32,085 nt of DNA from an uncultured Sphingomonas sp. (lineage in GTDB: Bacteria > Pseudomonadota > Alphaproteobacteria > Sphingomonadales > Sphingomonadaceae): assembly GCA_913775795.1 (NCBI GenBank), contig CAJYLT010000061.1:1-32085 (forward strand), read 5' to 3'. A program made the position numbers and the translations under genes. Below the pieces are notes generated by a model, which worked only from the letters and a program-made list of their open reading frames with translations, was not told the origin of the DNA and made no database searches. Below are positions 24,310-31,987 of the stretch, in pieces (positions within the stretch are counted from its first letter, which is position 1; each line of letters opens with the position of its first letter).

Positions 24310-25664
24310 TCGGCGATCGCGGTGGGGATATGCATCGCCAGATCATCGGCGACCAGCGCCGGTCCCGCAAGGGCGGCGGCGCGCGCATGCAGCCAAACCG
24401 CCTCGCAAGCGGCGCGCAACGGCGCTTGCGTCACCGCCAGCCGCGCGGCGACGAGGCCGGCGAGCACGTCGCCGGTCCCCGCGGTCGAAAGCCAGGCCGA
24501 AGGCTGATGCACCCGCGCCTCTCCCGAGGGTGCCGCGATCACGGTCGACGCACCCTTGAGCACGACGACGGCGTTACTGCGACGGGCGGCATCAAGCGCG
24601 GCACCGATGCGATCACCCCCGGCTGCGCCGAACAGCCGCGCGAACTCGCCGTCGTGGGGCGTTAGGATCGTCGGCACCGCGCGCGTCCTGATCGCCGCGA
24701 CATCGACCATCGACAGCGCGTCGCCATCAATCACCAGCGGACATTTGCTTGCAAACCATTCCTCGCACATTTTGCGAGCCGCTGAGTCCCGGCCGAGGCC
24801 CGGGCCGATCAGCACCGCCGCCGCGCGCTCGGCATCGATCGACGCGCGATGGACGACCGCATCGAACGGCACGCGGGCGTCGTCGCCAGCAAGGACGACA
24901 TAACCCGCGCCGCCCCGCGCCGCCGCCCCCGCCGCTAGCCTTGCCGCGCCCGGCATCGCCCCGCCGACGACGCCGACCAGCCCGCGCGTGTACTTGTGAT
25001 CGTCGACGCCGGGTGCCGACAGCCGAGGCCTTGCCAGCGTGTGGACCGGCGAGCCGACGCGCACGCCGAGCGTGTCGACCAGCAGCGCCCCCGAGACCTC
25101 GACCCCCGCCCCCTGGACATGCCCGCGCTTGACCGCGCCAAGCGCCAGCGTCGCATCCGCCCGCAAGACGGCGCCCTGCGCCGCACCGGTATCGGCATCG
25201 AGGCCGGAGGCGATGTCGATCGCCAGCACGAAGTCGGCATCCGCGCGCAACCGCTCGATCGCCACTGCCGGCACGCCGGTGATCGGTCGCGACAAGCCGA
25301 TACCGAACAGGCCGTCGATCACGACCGGCCGCGCCGGTGCCTCGTCCAGTGCGACGGTCGCGCCGGACCAGCGCGATCGCATCGCCGCGGCTGCCCCCGC
25401 CCCGGCCTGACCGAGCGCGGCGACGACGACGTCGAGGCCTTGTTCGGCGAGAAACCGTGCAGCCCCATACGCATCGCCGCCATTGTTACCGGCGCCGGCA
25501 AGCACGGTGACCGGCCGCCCCATCGCAAAGCGCGCTGCTTCTCGCGCGACAGCGTGGGCGGCCGCCTCCATCAACTCGATCTGGCTGGTCCCCCCGGCGA
25601 AGCACGCCGCCTCCGCAGCACGCATCTCGGCCGCGGTGACGATCGGCGCGTCAACCGGGCGCAT
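24300..25664 (-). CDS. nnr: Bifunctional NAD(P)HX epimerase/dehydratase
   Basis: This is a 454-residue cytosolic repair enzyme that restores hydrated, damaged NADH and NADPH. The N-terminal epimerase half (about 1-210) carries LAGAGNNGGDAYGAARFL and VIDGLFGIGLSRPI. The C-terminal ADP-dependent dehydratase half has GVVGGAMPGAARLA, LTPHDGEFARLFG, VVLKGASTVIA and TAGTGDVLAGLVAARL. The fused form is common in bacteria. The start MRPVDAPIVTAAEMRAAE (ATG 25664) overlaps the intended end of the upstream lipoprotein reading frame by 14 nt. The frameshift in that gene may therefore alter translational coupling here. It overlaps the downstream methyltransferase by 10 nt. Confidence 0.95.
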   Translation of the reverse strand: MRPVDAPIVTAAEMRAAEAACFAGGTSQIELMEAAAHAVAREAARFAMGRPVTVLAGAGNNGGDAYGAARFLAEQGLDVVVAALGQAGAGAAAAMRSRWSGATVALDEAPARPVVIDGLFGIGLSRPITGVPAVAIERLRADADFVLAIDIASGLDADTGAAQGAVLRADATLALGAVKRGHVQGAGVEVSGALLVDTLGVRVGSPVHTLARPRLSAPGVDDHKYTRGLVGVVGGAMPGAARLAAGAAARGGAGYVVLAGDDARVPFDAVVHRASIDAERAAAVLIGPGLGRDSAARKMCEEWFASKCPLVIDGDALSMVDVAAIRTRAVPTILTPHDGEFARLFGAAGGDRIGAALDAARRSNAVVVLKGASTVIAAPSGEARVHQPSAWLSTAGTGDVLAGLVAARLAVTQAPLRAACEAVWLHARAAALAGPALVADDLAMHIPTAIAECL

Positions 25665-26149
25665 CGGGCACCTTCGCCGCTGTGGGCAGGCGATAGCGTG
25701 CGCCGCCCACCTCGACCTCGATCACCCCACCGCGGCTCCGCACGGTCGCGGGCGCAGCGCCATCGGCGGCCGCGATCCCGCCCCCGTCGGCGGCGACGCG
25801 CAATCGGTGAAAGCCGCCGTCCGGCAATCGGACCGTCAGCACAGTACCCTGCGCGTCCGCGGTCCGCTCGACCAAGCACATTCGGCGGAACTCGGCCTCG
25901 CCCGGCGACGCGCAATCGGTGAAAGCCGCCATCGGGCAGGCGGACGGTCAGCACGGTACCCTGCGCGTCCGCGGCCCGCTCGACCGAGCACATCCGGCGG
26001 AACTCGGCCTCGCCCGGCGGCGCGCAGAGGATGCGGCCATCGGGCGCGCCGGGCGCCGGTGCGGTAACGATCGCTTGCGGTTCGTCGGGTGCATCGCTGC
26101 CGCCGCAGCCGGCGAGCAACAGCCCGATTGCCACGATCGATCCTCTCAT
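25651..26149 (-). pseudogene. Small lipoprotein gene, frame broken by a 112-bp internal tandem duplication
   Basis: The gene starts at the ATG at 26149 (GGAGG 6 nt upstream). It encodes a lipoprotein signal with lipobox (LLLAGC, Cys15) and then a segment through RILCAPPGEAEFRRM and RLPDGGFHRLRV. At that point the duplicated copy begins. Because 112 is not a multiple of three, reading switches frame and runs to 25571, inside nnr. Removing one copy restores a continuous product of about 128 residues that continues VAADGGG and ends RLPTAAKVPDAPG at 25651, overlapping nnr by 14 nt. I do not recognise the family. A restart at the ATG at 25932 (MAAFTDCASPGEAEF) could make the C-terminal part but has no clear ribosome site and no signal peptide. 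It could also be an assembly merge. Confidence 0.75.
25792..26015. repeat. Two adjacent 112-bp direct repeats, 103 of 112 bases identical
   Basis: Copy A is 25792-25903 and copy B is 25904-26015. Aligning them by eye gives nine differences. Read in the lipoprotein frame, seven are synonymous and two change residues (Ser/Leu and Ala/Thr). The outer edges share a short similarity, TGCGCG(C/T)CGCCG, which could have mediated the junction. Confidence 0.9.
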
Positions 26150-26859
26150 GCGCTGCCTCCGATTTCCGCCCTCGCCCGCTCGATCAGCGGGGCAAGGATC
26201 TGCGTCCAGCGCGCAACCCCCGCCGCGTCGTCGATCAGGTCGTTGCGCACCTCGATCGAGATGCAGGCGATCCCCTGCCCCTCGCCATGCCGGTTGAGCG
26301 TCGCGTTGAGCAGCCGGCCGGAATAAGGCGCGTTGTCGCCCGTTTCGACCCCCGCCGCGCGCAGGCCCGCGATCATCACCGCGGCCGCACGATCATCGCG
26401 ATTGTAGAGCACGCCTGCCTCTAGCGCGCGCGGCGGCGCGCCGCGGAGCTGACGGGTGAAGCTGTGGATCGCGACGATCAGGCGCGGGCGGCGCGTCCGC
26501 ACTTCGCGGGCGATCGCCGCGTGATAGGGCGCGTGGAAGCGGGCGATCCGGTCGAAGCGGTCGGCGCCGACATTGCCGGGGATGGCGACCCGGTCGCTTT
26601 CGACCGGCACCAGCGCGCGATGATCGGGCTCCCGATGCAGGTCGATGACGAGCCGCGAGACGGTGGCAAGGACCGCCGGTGCGCCGATCGCCGCGGCCAG
26701 CGCGCGGGTCAGGGGTTCGGCGCCGATATCGATCGCCATGTGCTCGTGCATCACCGCCGGTTCCACGCGGAGATCGATGCCCGCGGGCACCGCGCTCGAG
26801 GCGTGATCGCACAGCAGCAACACATCGCGCGCGCCGTCGATGACGATCGGCGCGCTCAT
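26146..26859 (-). CDS. N-formylglutamate amidohydrolase-family protein
   Basis: This is a 237-residue protein of the N-formylglutamate amidohydrolase family. Family marks are LLLCDHASSAVP near the N-terminus, IDIGAEPLTRALA, VSRLVIDLHREPD (acidic/His metal-type residues), IVAIHSFTRQLRG and GIACISIEVRNDLI. The founding enzyme (HutG) hydrolyses formylglutamate in histidine breakdown. No histidine utilisation genes are near, so a different amide substrate is possible. It overlaps the crotonase gene by 4 nt (ATGA) and the broken lipoprotein gene by 4 nt, so all are probably translated from one message. Confidence 0.88.
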   Translation of the reverse strand: MSAPIVIDGARDVLLLCDHASSAVPAGIDLRVEPAVMHEHMAIDIGAEPLTRALAAAIGAPAVLATVSRLVIDLHREPDHRALVPVESDRVAIPGNVGADRFDRIARFHAPYHAAIAREVRTRRPRLIVAIHSFTRQLRGAPPRALEAGVLYNRDDRAAAVMIAGLRAAGVETGDNAPYSGRLLNATLNRHGEGQGIACISIEVRNDLIDDAAGVARWTQILAPLIERARAEIGGSA

Positions 26860-27587
26860 GCGAAACGGGCCACGCGGCGCATACGATAGGCCACCAACCC
26901 CTCGGCCAGATCGGTGCCGGCGAACAGCGCATCGAACGCCGCGTCGGGATCGGCCGCGTCGTCATTCAGAACCGATTTGAGCATTCGCGTCGATCGCACG
27001 GAATTGTCAGCTATTTTCTGAGCCATCGCCAGCGCCTCCACCCACGGATCGACTGCGGCCGCCTCGACCAGGCCGATCGCCTCGGCACGGCGTGCATCGA
27101 GCGTTTCGGCCGCGAACAGCATTCGCGCTGCCTGCCCCCGCCCGACCAGCGCGGCGAGGCGCCGCACGTCAACCGCCGGATAGCCGATGCCGAGCTTTGC
27201 CGGTGTCACCGCGAACCGCGCCCGCTCGCCAGCGATGCGGATATCGGCCGCAAGGGCCAGCGCCACCCCCGCGCCATAGCAACCGCCGGCGATGACCGCG
27301 ATGACGGGGATGGGCACCGCCGCCAGCGCGTCGATGCCAGCGCGCATCGCCCGGCGAAACTGCGCTGCCGCCTCTGGATCGCGGCTGAAGCGGTCGAACT
27401 CGCCAAGGTCGGCGCCGGCCGAAAAATCATGGGTGCCACCGATCATCAGCACGCGGGTCTCGGGCGGCAGCGCCGCCGCGGACGTCGCCAGCCGGTCCCA
27501 CTCGGCGACGGGGATCGCGTTTCGCCGTGCCGGCGCATCGATCGTGAGGCGGGCGATACCCGGCCCTGGACTGTCGAGGAAGAACAT
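26856..27587 (-). CDS. Crotonase-fold (enoyl-CoA hydratase/isomerase family) protein lacking the usual catalytic glutamates
   Basis: This is a 243-residue crotonase-superfamily protein. The oxyanion-hole region (VLMIGGTHDFSAGADLGEF) and the second block (AVIAGGCYGAGVALALAADI) are clear, so it should bind an acyl-CoA. Where rat enoyl-CoA hydratase has Glu144 (GGGCELAMMCDI), this protein has Ala. The Glu164 site (FGQPE) is replaced by FAVTPAKLGIG. Simple hydratase activity is therefore doubtful; an isomerase, hydrolase or other reaction is more likely. It heads a chain of overlapping genes after a hairpin that separates it from ispE. The ATG at 27587 lacks a strong ribosome site. Confidence 0.87.
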   Translation of the reverse strand: MFFLDSPGPGIARLTIDAPARRNAIPVAEWDRLATSAAALPPETRVLMIGGTHDFSAGADLGEFDRFSRDPEAAAQFRRAMRAGIDALAAVPIPVIAVIAGGCYGAGVALALAADIRIAGERARFAVTPAKLGIGYPAVDVRRLAALVGRGQAARMLFAAETLDARRAEAIGLVEAAAVDPWVEALAMAQKIADNSVRSTRMLKSVLNDDAADPDAAFDALFAGTDLAEGLVAYRMRRVARFA

Positions 27588-27644
27588 CGACGCTCGCGAT
27601 GCCGCATCACGCGGCGGCTGTCACGCCCGGCGATGGGCGAGGGA

Positions 27645-27672
27645 GGTGGCGGGGTCCGAAGACCCGGCCACC
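27645..27672 (-). terminator. UUCG-tetraloop hairpin downstream of ispE
   Basis: Read on the minus strand, a 12-bp stem with one mismatch (GGTGGCCGGGTC / GACCCCGCCACC) closes a C(UUCG)G tetraloop, one of the most stable RNA loops. It lies in the 201-nt space between ispE and the crotonase gene, 116 nt after the ispE stop. No T run follows, so a factor-independent stop is not certain. It may instead protect an RNA 3' end or act in a leader. Confidence 0.5.
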
Positions 27673-27788
27673 GGCAGGCGATCCGCTCCCGGCGTACGGC
27701 CCGCTACCCTCGCGCTACGCAAGGACCATGCCGATCGATTCGTCCAGCGCGGCGGCCCGGCCCTCGTCCCGCGTCGGGACTCCAGCCG

Positions 27789-28613
27789 TCACGCGAGTGC
27801 CGTTTCGAGACACCACCACGGCTCGCCCGCCAGTGCCGCGGCGGCATTTCGGCGCGCTTCCACCGTGTCGAACAGCGCGAAGCATGTCGCGCCCGATCCC
27901 GACATCCGCGCAAGGATCACGCCGGCCTGAAGTCTCAATCGCTCGAGAACCCCGTCAATCATCGGCGCAATCGCGCGCGCGGGGGGTTCGAGGTCGTTGC
28001 GCCCCGTCAGCGCCGCGGCGAGCGAGCCGCCCTGCTCGATCCCGCCGCGATCGACGCCGTCCCAGCGCGCGAACACCGCCGCGGTCGAAACCGGCACCAG
28101 CGGATTGACGAGCAGCGCGGGCAGCGGCGGCAGCGCAGGCAGCGGCTCTAGCTGCTCGCCCCGCCCGCGCCCTAGCGCCGCGCGGCCGAGCAGGCAGGCG
28201 GGTACGTCGGACCCGAGCGCCGCCGCACAGTCGACCAACCGCCGATCGTCCGACGCGACGCCATGCACCCGTGCCAGCGCGCGCAGGGTAGCGGCCGCAT
28301 CCGCCGACCCGCCGCCGATGCCGGATGCGACCGGCAGCCGCTTGACCAGTTCGATCGCCGCGGGCGGCACCGGCTTCACCCGCTCGGCGAATAGCCGCTC
28401 GGCACGAGTGACGAGGTTGTCGCCCTCCCCCGACAGGCCCGCCGCGAACGGCCCGGCGATCGTCAGTCCCGGCGGCCCCGCGGGATCGAGCCGGATCGTG
28501 TCGCCGTCGACGACGAAGGCGAACAGCGTCTCGAGCTCGTGATAGCCGTCGGGCCGGCGCGCGCGGACGTGCAGCGCCAGGTTCAGCTTGGCGGGGGCAG
28601 CTTCCTCGATCAT
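27789..28613 (-). CDS. ispE: 4-diphosphocytidyl-2-C-methyl-D-erythritol kinase
   Basis: This is a 274-residue GHMP kinase of the non-mevalonate isoprenoid pathway, phosphorylating CDP-methylerythritol. The N-terminus has the family mark APAKLNLALHVRARRPDGYHEL. The ATP loop is LPVASGIGGGSADAAATLRAL, with catalytic Asp in LGSDVPACLLG, and the third GHMP motif is ARMSGSGATCFALF. The start is the ATG at 28613 (MIEEAAPAKLN), one base after the TPR gene's stop codon, so translation is coupled. Longer readings lie in the TPR gene. Confidence 0.97.
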   Translation of the reverse strand: MIEEAAPAKLNLALHVRARRPDGYHELETLFAFVVDGDTIRLDPAGPPGLTIAGPFAAGLSGEGDNLVTRAERLFAERVKPVPPAAIELVKRLPVASGIGGGSADAAATLRALARVHGVASDDRRLVDCAAALGSDVPACLLGRAALGRGRGEQLEPLPALPPLPALLVNPLVPVSTAAVFARWDGVDRGGIEQGGSLAAALTGRNDLEPPARAIAPMIDGVLERLRLQAGVILARMSGSGATCFALFDTVEARRNAAAALAGEPWWCLETALA

Positions 28614-28614
28614 G

Positions 28615-30240
28615 TCATTCTGCGGTCGGGCCGCGCTCCAGCTTGGCGGCGAGCCGCGTCTTGTCCGCACCCTCGGCATGGACCGATGCGGCGCGCCAGG
28701 CATAGCGCGCCTCGTACCGCCGGCCGCTCGCCCAATAGACGTCGCCCAGATGCTCGTTGATCTCGACATCGCCGGGCTGCGCGGCCGCGGCCTGTTCGAG
28801 CAGTGGCAGCGCCTTCGCCGTCTGGCCGCGCCGCGCATAGGCGAAGCCGAGCGAGTCGGTGATCGAGGCATCGTCGGGCTTCAGCCGCCTCGCCCTTTCG
28901 AGCAGCGCCTGCGCCTCGGGCAGGTCGCGCTCCCGCTCGGCCAGCGCATAGCCCAGATAATTGAGCGCCACCGGCTCATCGGGCGCGAGTTCGACCGCGC
29001 GGCGCAGATAGGGCAGCGCCTCCTCGAAACGCCCCGCCTGCTCGATCGCGCCCCCGCGTTGCAGGTTGAGCACCCAGTCACCCGACCCGCCCTCTCGCGT
29101 CATCGCCGCGCCATAGGCATCCGCCGCCTCAGCGAAGCGGCCCGCCGCGATCAGCAGATCGCCGAGCGTGCGCGCATCGTCGGCGGTCGCATCTTTCGCC
29201 GCCGACCGCTTCGTCGCCAGCGCGATCGCGGCATCGCGCTGGCCCATCCGGTCGAGCGCGGCGATGCGCAGCGTGTCGGCCTCCCGCGCCCAAGGGCTCT
29301 TCGGGCGAACCTCCTGGATGAGCGCCAATGCACGCATCCCCGACCCGTCGCGCGACAGCGCATCGGCAAGCAGCAGCCGCGCGCGGTCGTTCGCCGGCTC
29401 CAGCATCAGCGCGGTGCGCGTCAGGAGGATGACCAGCGGCGACGGCTCCTCGCCCGACAGGTCGCCGGCCAGCCGCGTGAACAATGTCGCCGCACCGAAC
29501 GCCGCGCCCGGTTTGGCGCCGCGGCCCAGCGCCGAAAGCTGCGCCTGCGCCGCCGGGTCCTCACCCGCCAACAGCGCCCGCGCGGTCCTCATGTCGCCGC
29601 GCCCGGCATAGAGGCGTGCGGCGGCGATGCGGATGTCGAGCCCGCCGCCCTCGGCGAGCAGCGTCTGGAGCGCGGCATTGGCTTCCGCATCGCGCTTCGT
29701 CGCAACGAGGATCAGCGCCTTGGCCTCGGCCGAATATCGGCGCTCGACCGCATTGTCGGCATCCTTGCCAAGGTCGGCGAGCGGATCGCCCGCCCCCGTC
29801 TCGACCGCGATCCAGGCGCGCAGGACCGGTCCGACGAACGACAGCGGCCCCTGCCCCACCCGCGTTGCGGTGGCGCGCGCGCCGTCCCAGTCGCGCGCCT
29901 TGACCTGATCGGCGAACCGCAGCAGCGCGGCGTCGGCCGGCGCGACCTTCGAGACTTCGAGCACCGTCAGCGCCCGGCGGGCAAGCGCGAAGTCGCCGAC
30001 CGACACGCCCTCTCGGAACGCGCGGATCGCGATCACCTCGTTGCCCGGATCCGCGGCCAGTGCCAGCGCATAGCCACGCGCGGCGACGTCGGACGCGCCC
30101 TCGGCATCGGCGGCGCGGGCGCGCACATAGGCGGCCAGGTCGCTGCCCCGCGGCGGGTCCGACGCGAACGCCGGCGCGGCGAGGCTCACGCCGATTGCGA
30201 GGATCAGGGCCTTACATGTTCGGATAGTTCGGCCCTCCAC
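28615..30240 (-). CDS. Exported tetratricopeptide-repeat protein
   Basis: The protein has about 541 residues. It has a signal-like N-terminus (TCKALILAIGVSLAAPAFA, cut before SDPP) and is then built of helical repeats. TPR patterns are clearest in the last third, for example NYLGYALAERERDLPEAQAL, DSLGFAYARRGQTAKALPLL and EHLGDVYWASGRRYEARY. It is probably a periplasmic scaffold for protein contacts. No ATG gives a sensible start: I chose the GTG at 30240, which makes a 26-residue signal peptide and overlaps the end of the ETF-QO gene by 29 nt. A CTG further on is another option. It ends one base before ispE, an arrangement I recall from sphingomonads. Confidence 0.85.
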   Translation of the reverse strand: MEGRTIRTCKALILAIGVSLAAPAFASDPPRGSDLAAYVRARAADAEGASDVAARGYALALAADPGNEVIAIRAFREGVSVGDFALARRALTVLEVSKVAPADAALLRFADQVKARDWDGARATATRVGQGPLSFVGPVLRAWIAVETGAGDPLADLGKDADNAVERRYSAEAKALILVATKRDAEANAALQTLLAEGGGLDIRIAAARLYAGRGDMRTARALLAGEDPAAQAQLSALGRGAKPGAAFGAATLFTRLAGDLSGEEPSPLVILLTRTALMLEPANDRARLLLADALSRDGSGMRALALIQEVRPKSPWAREADTLRIAALDRMGQRDAAIALATKRSAAKDATADDARTLGDLLIAAGRFAEAADAYGAAMTREGGSGDWVLNLQRGGAIEQAGRFEEALPYLRRAVELAPDEPVALNYLGYALAERERDLPEAQALLERARRLKPDDASITDSLGFAYARRGQTAKALPLLEQAAAAQPGDVEINEHLGDVYWASGRRYEARYAWRAASVHAEGADKTRLAAKLERGPTAE

Positions 30241-31873
30241 CGCCCTCTGGCACCACCCAGTTGATGTTCTGCGTGGGGTCCTTGATGTCGCAGGTTTTGC
30301 AGTGGACGCAGTTCTGGGCGTTGATGACGAACTTCGGATCGCCCGTCTCCTCGCCCACCACTTCATAGACGCCGGCCGGACAGTAACGCTGCGCCGGCTC
30401 GTCGTACAAGGGCAGGTTGTGCGCGACCGGCACGGCGGGGTCCTTGAGCGTCAGATGGACCGGCTGATCCTCCTCGTGATTGGTGTTCGAGATGAACACC
30501 GAGGAGAGGCGGTCGAAGGTCAGCACGCCGTCGGGCTTGGGATAATCGATCGGCGGCAGCTCGTTCTTCTTCCACAGACTCTCGTGGTCGGGCTTGTGGT
30601 GCAGCGTGAAGGGCATCTTCACCCCCCAATGCTCCAGCCACATGTTGACGCCCGACAGGCCCGACCCGACCAGGTCGCCATATTTCTTGACCAGCGGCAC
30701 GACGTTGCGGACGCGGAACAGCTCGTCGCGGACCCAGCTTTTCTCGTAGGCGGCGGTGTAAGCGGTGAGCTCGTCGGCGCGGCGATCGGCCTGCACCGCC
30801 TCGAACGCGGCCTCGGCGGCCATCATGCCCGACTTCATCGCAGTATGCGTGCCCTTGATCCGCGGCACGTTGAGGAAGCCCGCCGAACAACCGATCAGCG
30901 CGCCGCCGGGGAAGGTCAGCTTCGGCACCGACTGGTACCCGCCATCGTTGATCGCACGCGCGCCATAGGAGACTCGCTTGCCACCCTTCAGCAGCGCGGC
31001 GATCTCCGGATGCGTCTTCCAGCGCTGCATCTCCTGGAACGGCGAGAGATACGGATTGCGATAGTTGAGCCAGGTGACGTAGCCGAGCGCGACCTGTCCG
31101 TTCGCCTGATGATAGATGAACCCGCCGCCGTTCGAGCCGGTGGTTTCGGACAGCGGCCAACCCTGCGTATGGATAACGCGGCCGGGCACGTGCTTGGCCG
31201 GGTCGATGTCCCACAATTCCTTGACGCCGAGGCCATAGACCTGCGGGTCGCAGTTCGCGCGCAGGTCGAACAGCCGCATCAGCTCCTTCGACAGATGCCC
31301 GCGCACCCCCTCGGCAAAGAGGGTGTAGCGCGCGTGGAGCTCCAGCCCCGGCTGCCAGTCGGGCTTGCGCGTACCGTCGCGTGCAATGCCCATGTCGCCG
31401 GTCGCGACGCCCTTGACCGAGCCGTCGTCGTTGAAGAGGATTTCGGCCGCGGCGAAGCCGGGGAAGATCTCCACCCCCAGCCCCTCGGCCTGCTCGGCCA
31501 ACCAGCGCGTCAAATTGCCGAGCGAGCCGGTATAGCACCCCTTGTTGTGCATGAACGGCGGCAAAGCGAATTCGGGCAGGTCGCGCTTGGCGGTCTTCGA
31601 CAGCACCCAGTGGTGGTTTTCGGTCACCGGCGTCTCGGCCAGCGGGCAGCCCATGGTGCGCCAGTCGGGCAGCAGTTCGTCGAGCGAGCGCGGGTCGATG
31701 ACCGCGCCCGACAGGATATGCGCGCCGACTTCCGAACCCTTTTCCAGCACGCAGACCGCGAGTTCCGACCCGGCATCGTTGGCGAGCTGTTTGAGGCGAA
31801 TGGCCGCCGACAGGCCCGCCGGCCCGGCGCCGACGATCACCACGTCATAGGGCATCGATTCGCGTTCGCTCAT
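30212..31873 (-). CDS. Electron transfer flavoprotein-ubiquinone oxidoreductase
   Basis: This is a 553-residue membrane-associated flavoprotein that passes electrons from reduced ETF, supplied by acyl-CoA and other dehydrogenases, to ubiquinone. The FAD site is DVVIVGAGPAGLSAAIRL at the N-terminus. The ubiquinone/FAD middle includes GCYTGSLGNLTRWLAEQAE and ALIGCSAGFLNVPRIKGTH. The C-terminal 4Fe-4S domain has QRYCPAGVYE and NCVHCKTCDIKDPTQNINW, ending GGGPNYPNM. The ATG at 31873 has GGAG 7 nt upstream; an ATG six codons later is possible. It heads the unit with the TPR and ispE genes. A palindrome lies 82 nt upstream. Confidence 0.96.
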   Translation of the reverse strand: MSERESMPYDVVIVGAGPAGLSAAIRLKQLANDAGSELAVCVLEKGSEVGAHILSGAVIDPRSLDELLPDWRTMGCPLAETPVTENHHWVLSKTAKRDLPEFALPPFMHNKGCYTGSLGNLTRWLAEQAEGLGVEIFPGFAAAEILFNDDGSVKGVATGDMGIARDGTRKPDWQPGLELHARYTLFAEGVRGHLSKELMRLFDLRANCDPQVYGLGVKELWDIDPAKHVPGRVIHTQGWPLSETTGSNGGGFIYHQANGQVALGYVTWLNYRNPYLSPFQEMQRWKTHPEIAALLKGGKRVSYGARAINDGGYQSVPKLTFPGGALIGCSAGFLNVPRIKGTHTAMKSGMMAAEAAFEAVQADRRADELTAYTAAYEKSWVRDELFRVRNVVPLVKKYGDLVGSGLSGVNMWLEHWGVKMPFTLHHKPDHESLWKKNELPPIDYPKPDGVLTFDRLSSVFISNTNHEEDQPVHLTLKDPAVPVAHNLPLYDEPAQRYCPAGVYEVVGEETGDPKFVINAQNCVHCKTCDIKDPTQNINWVVPEGGGGPNYPNM

Positions 31874-31955
31874 TCACTCTCTCCGTCGCCGGCTCGTTTC
31901 CCACCCGTATCGTCGCAAGCGCGAGCGGTTTGGCCGCAGTTGCGCTGCACGATGA

Positions 31956-31971
31956 TTGACGCGGGCGTCAA
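31956..31971. promoter_or_regulatory. Palindrome between ETF-QO and the divergent gene (TTGACGC-GG-GCGTCAA)
   Basis: Seven-base perfect arms around GG lie 82 nt before the ETF-QO start and 16 nt before the rightward gene. TTGACG/CGTCAA half-sites resemble, in general form, operators of regulators of fatty-acid and branched-chain amino-acid degradation, which often include etf genes. It is a candidate operator only. Confidence 0.45.
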
Positions 31972-31987
31972 GTTGATAGCTGGGTAG

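Noticed and set aside
25792..26015. Direct repeats considered as a CRISPR array or mobile element ends
   Set aside because: There are only two copies, directly adjacent, with no spacers, and they are coding in the lipoprotein frame.
27588..27788. The 201-nt gap searched for a tRNA or small gene
   Set aside because: No cloverleaf or CCA end was seen, and no frame with a ribosome site; only the hairpin stands out.
28588..30264. Long plus-strand frame opposite the TPR gene
   Set aside because: It is antisense to a clear TPR protein and has no motif of its own.
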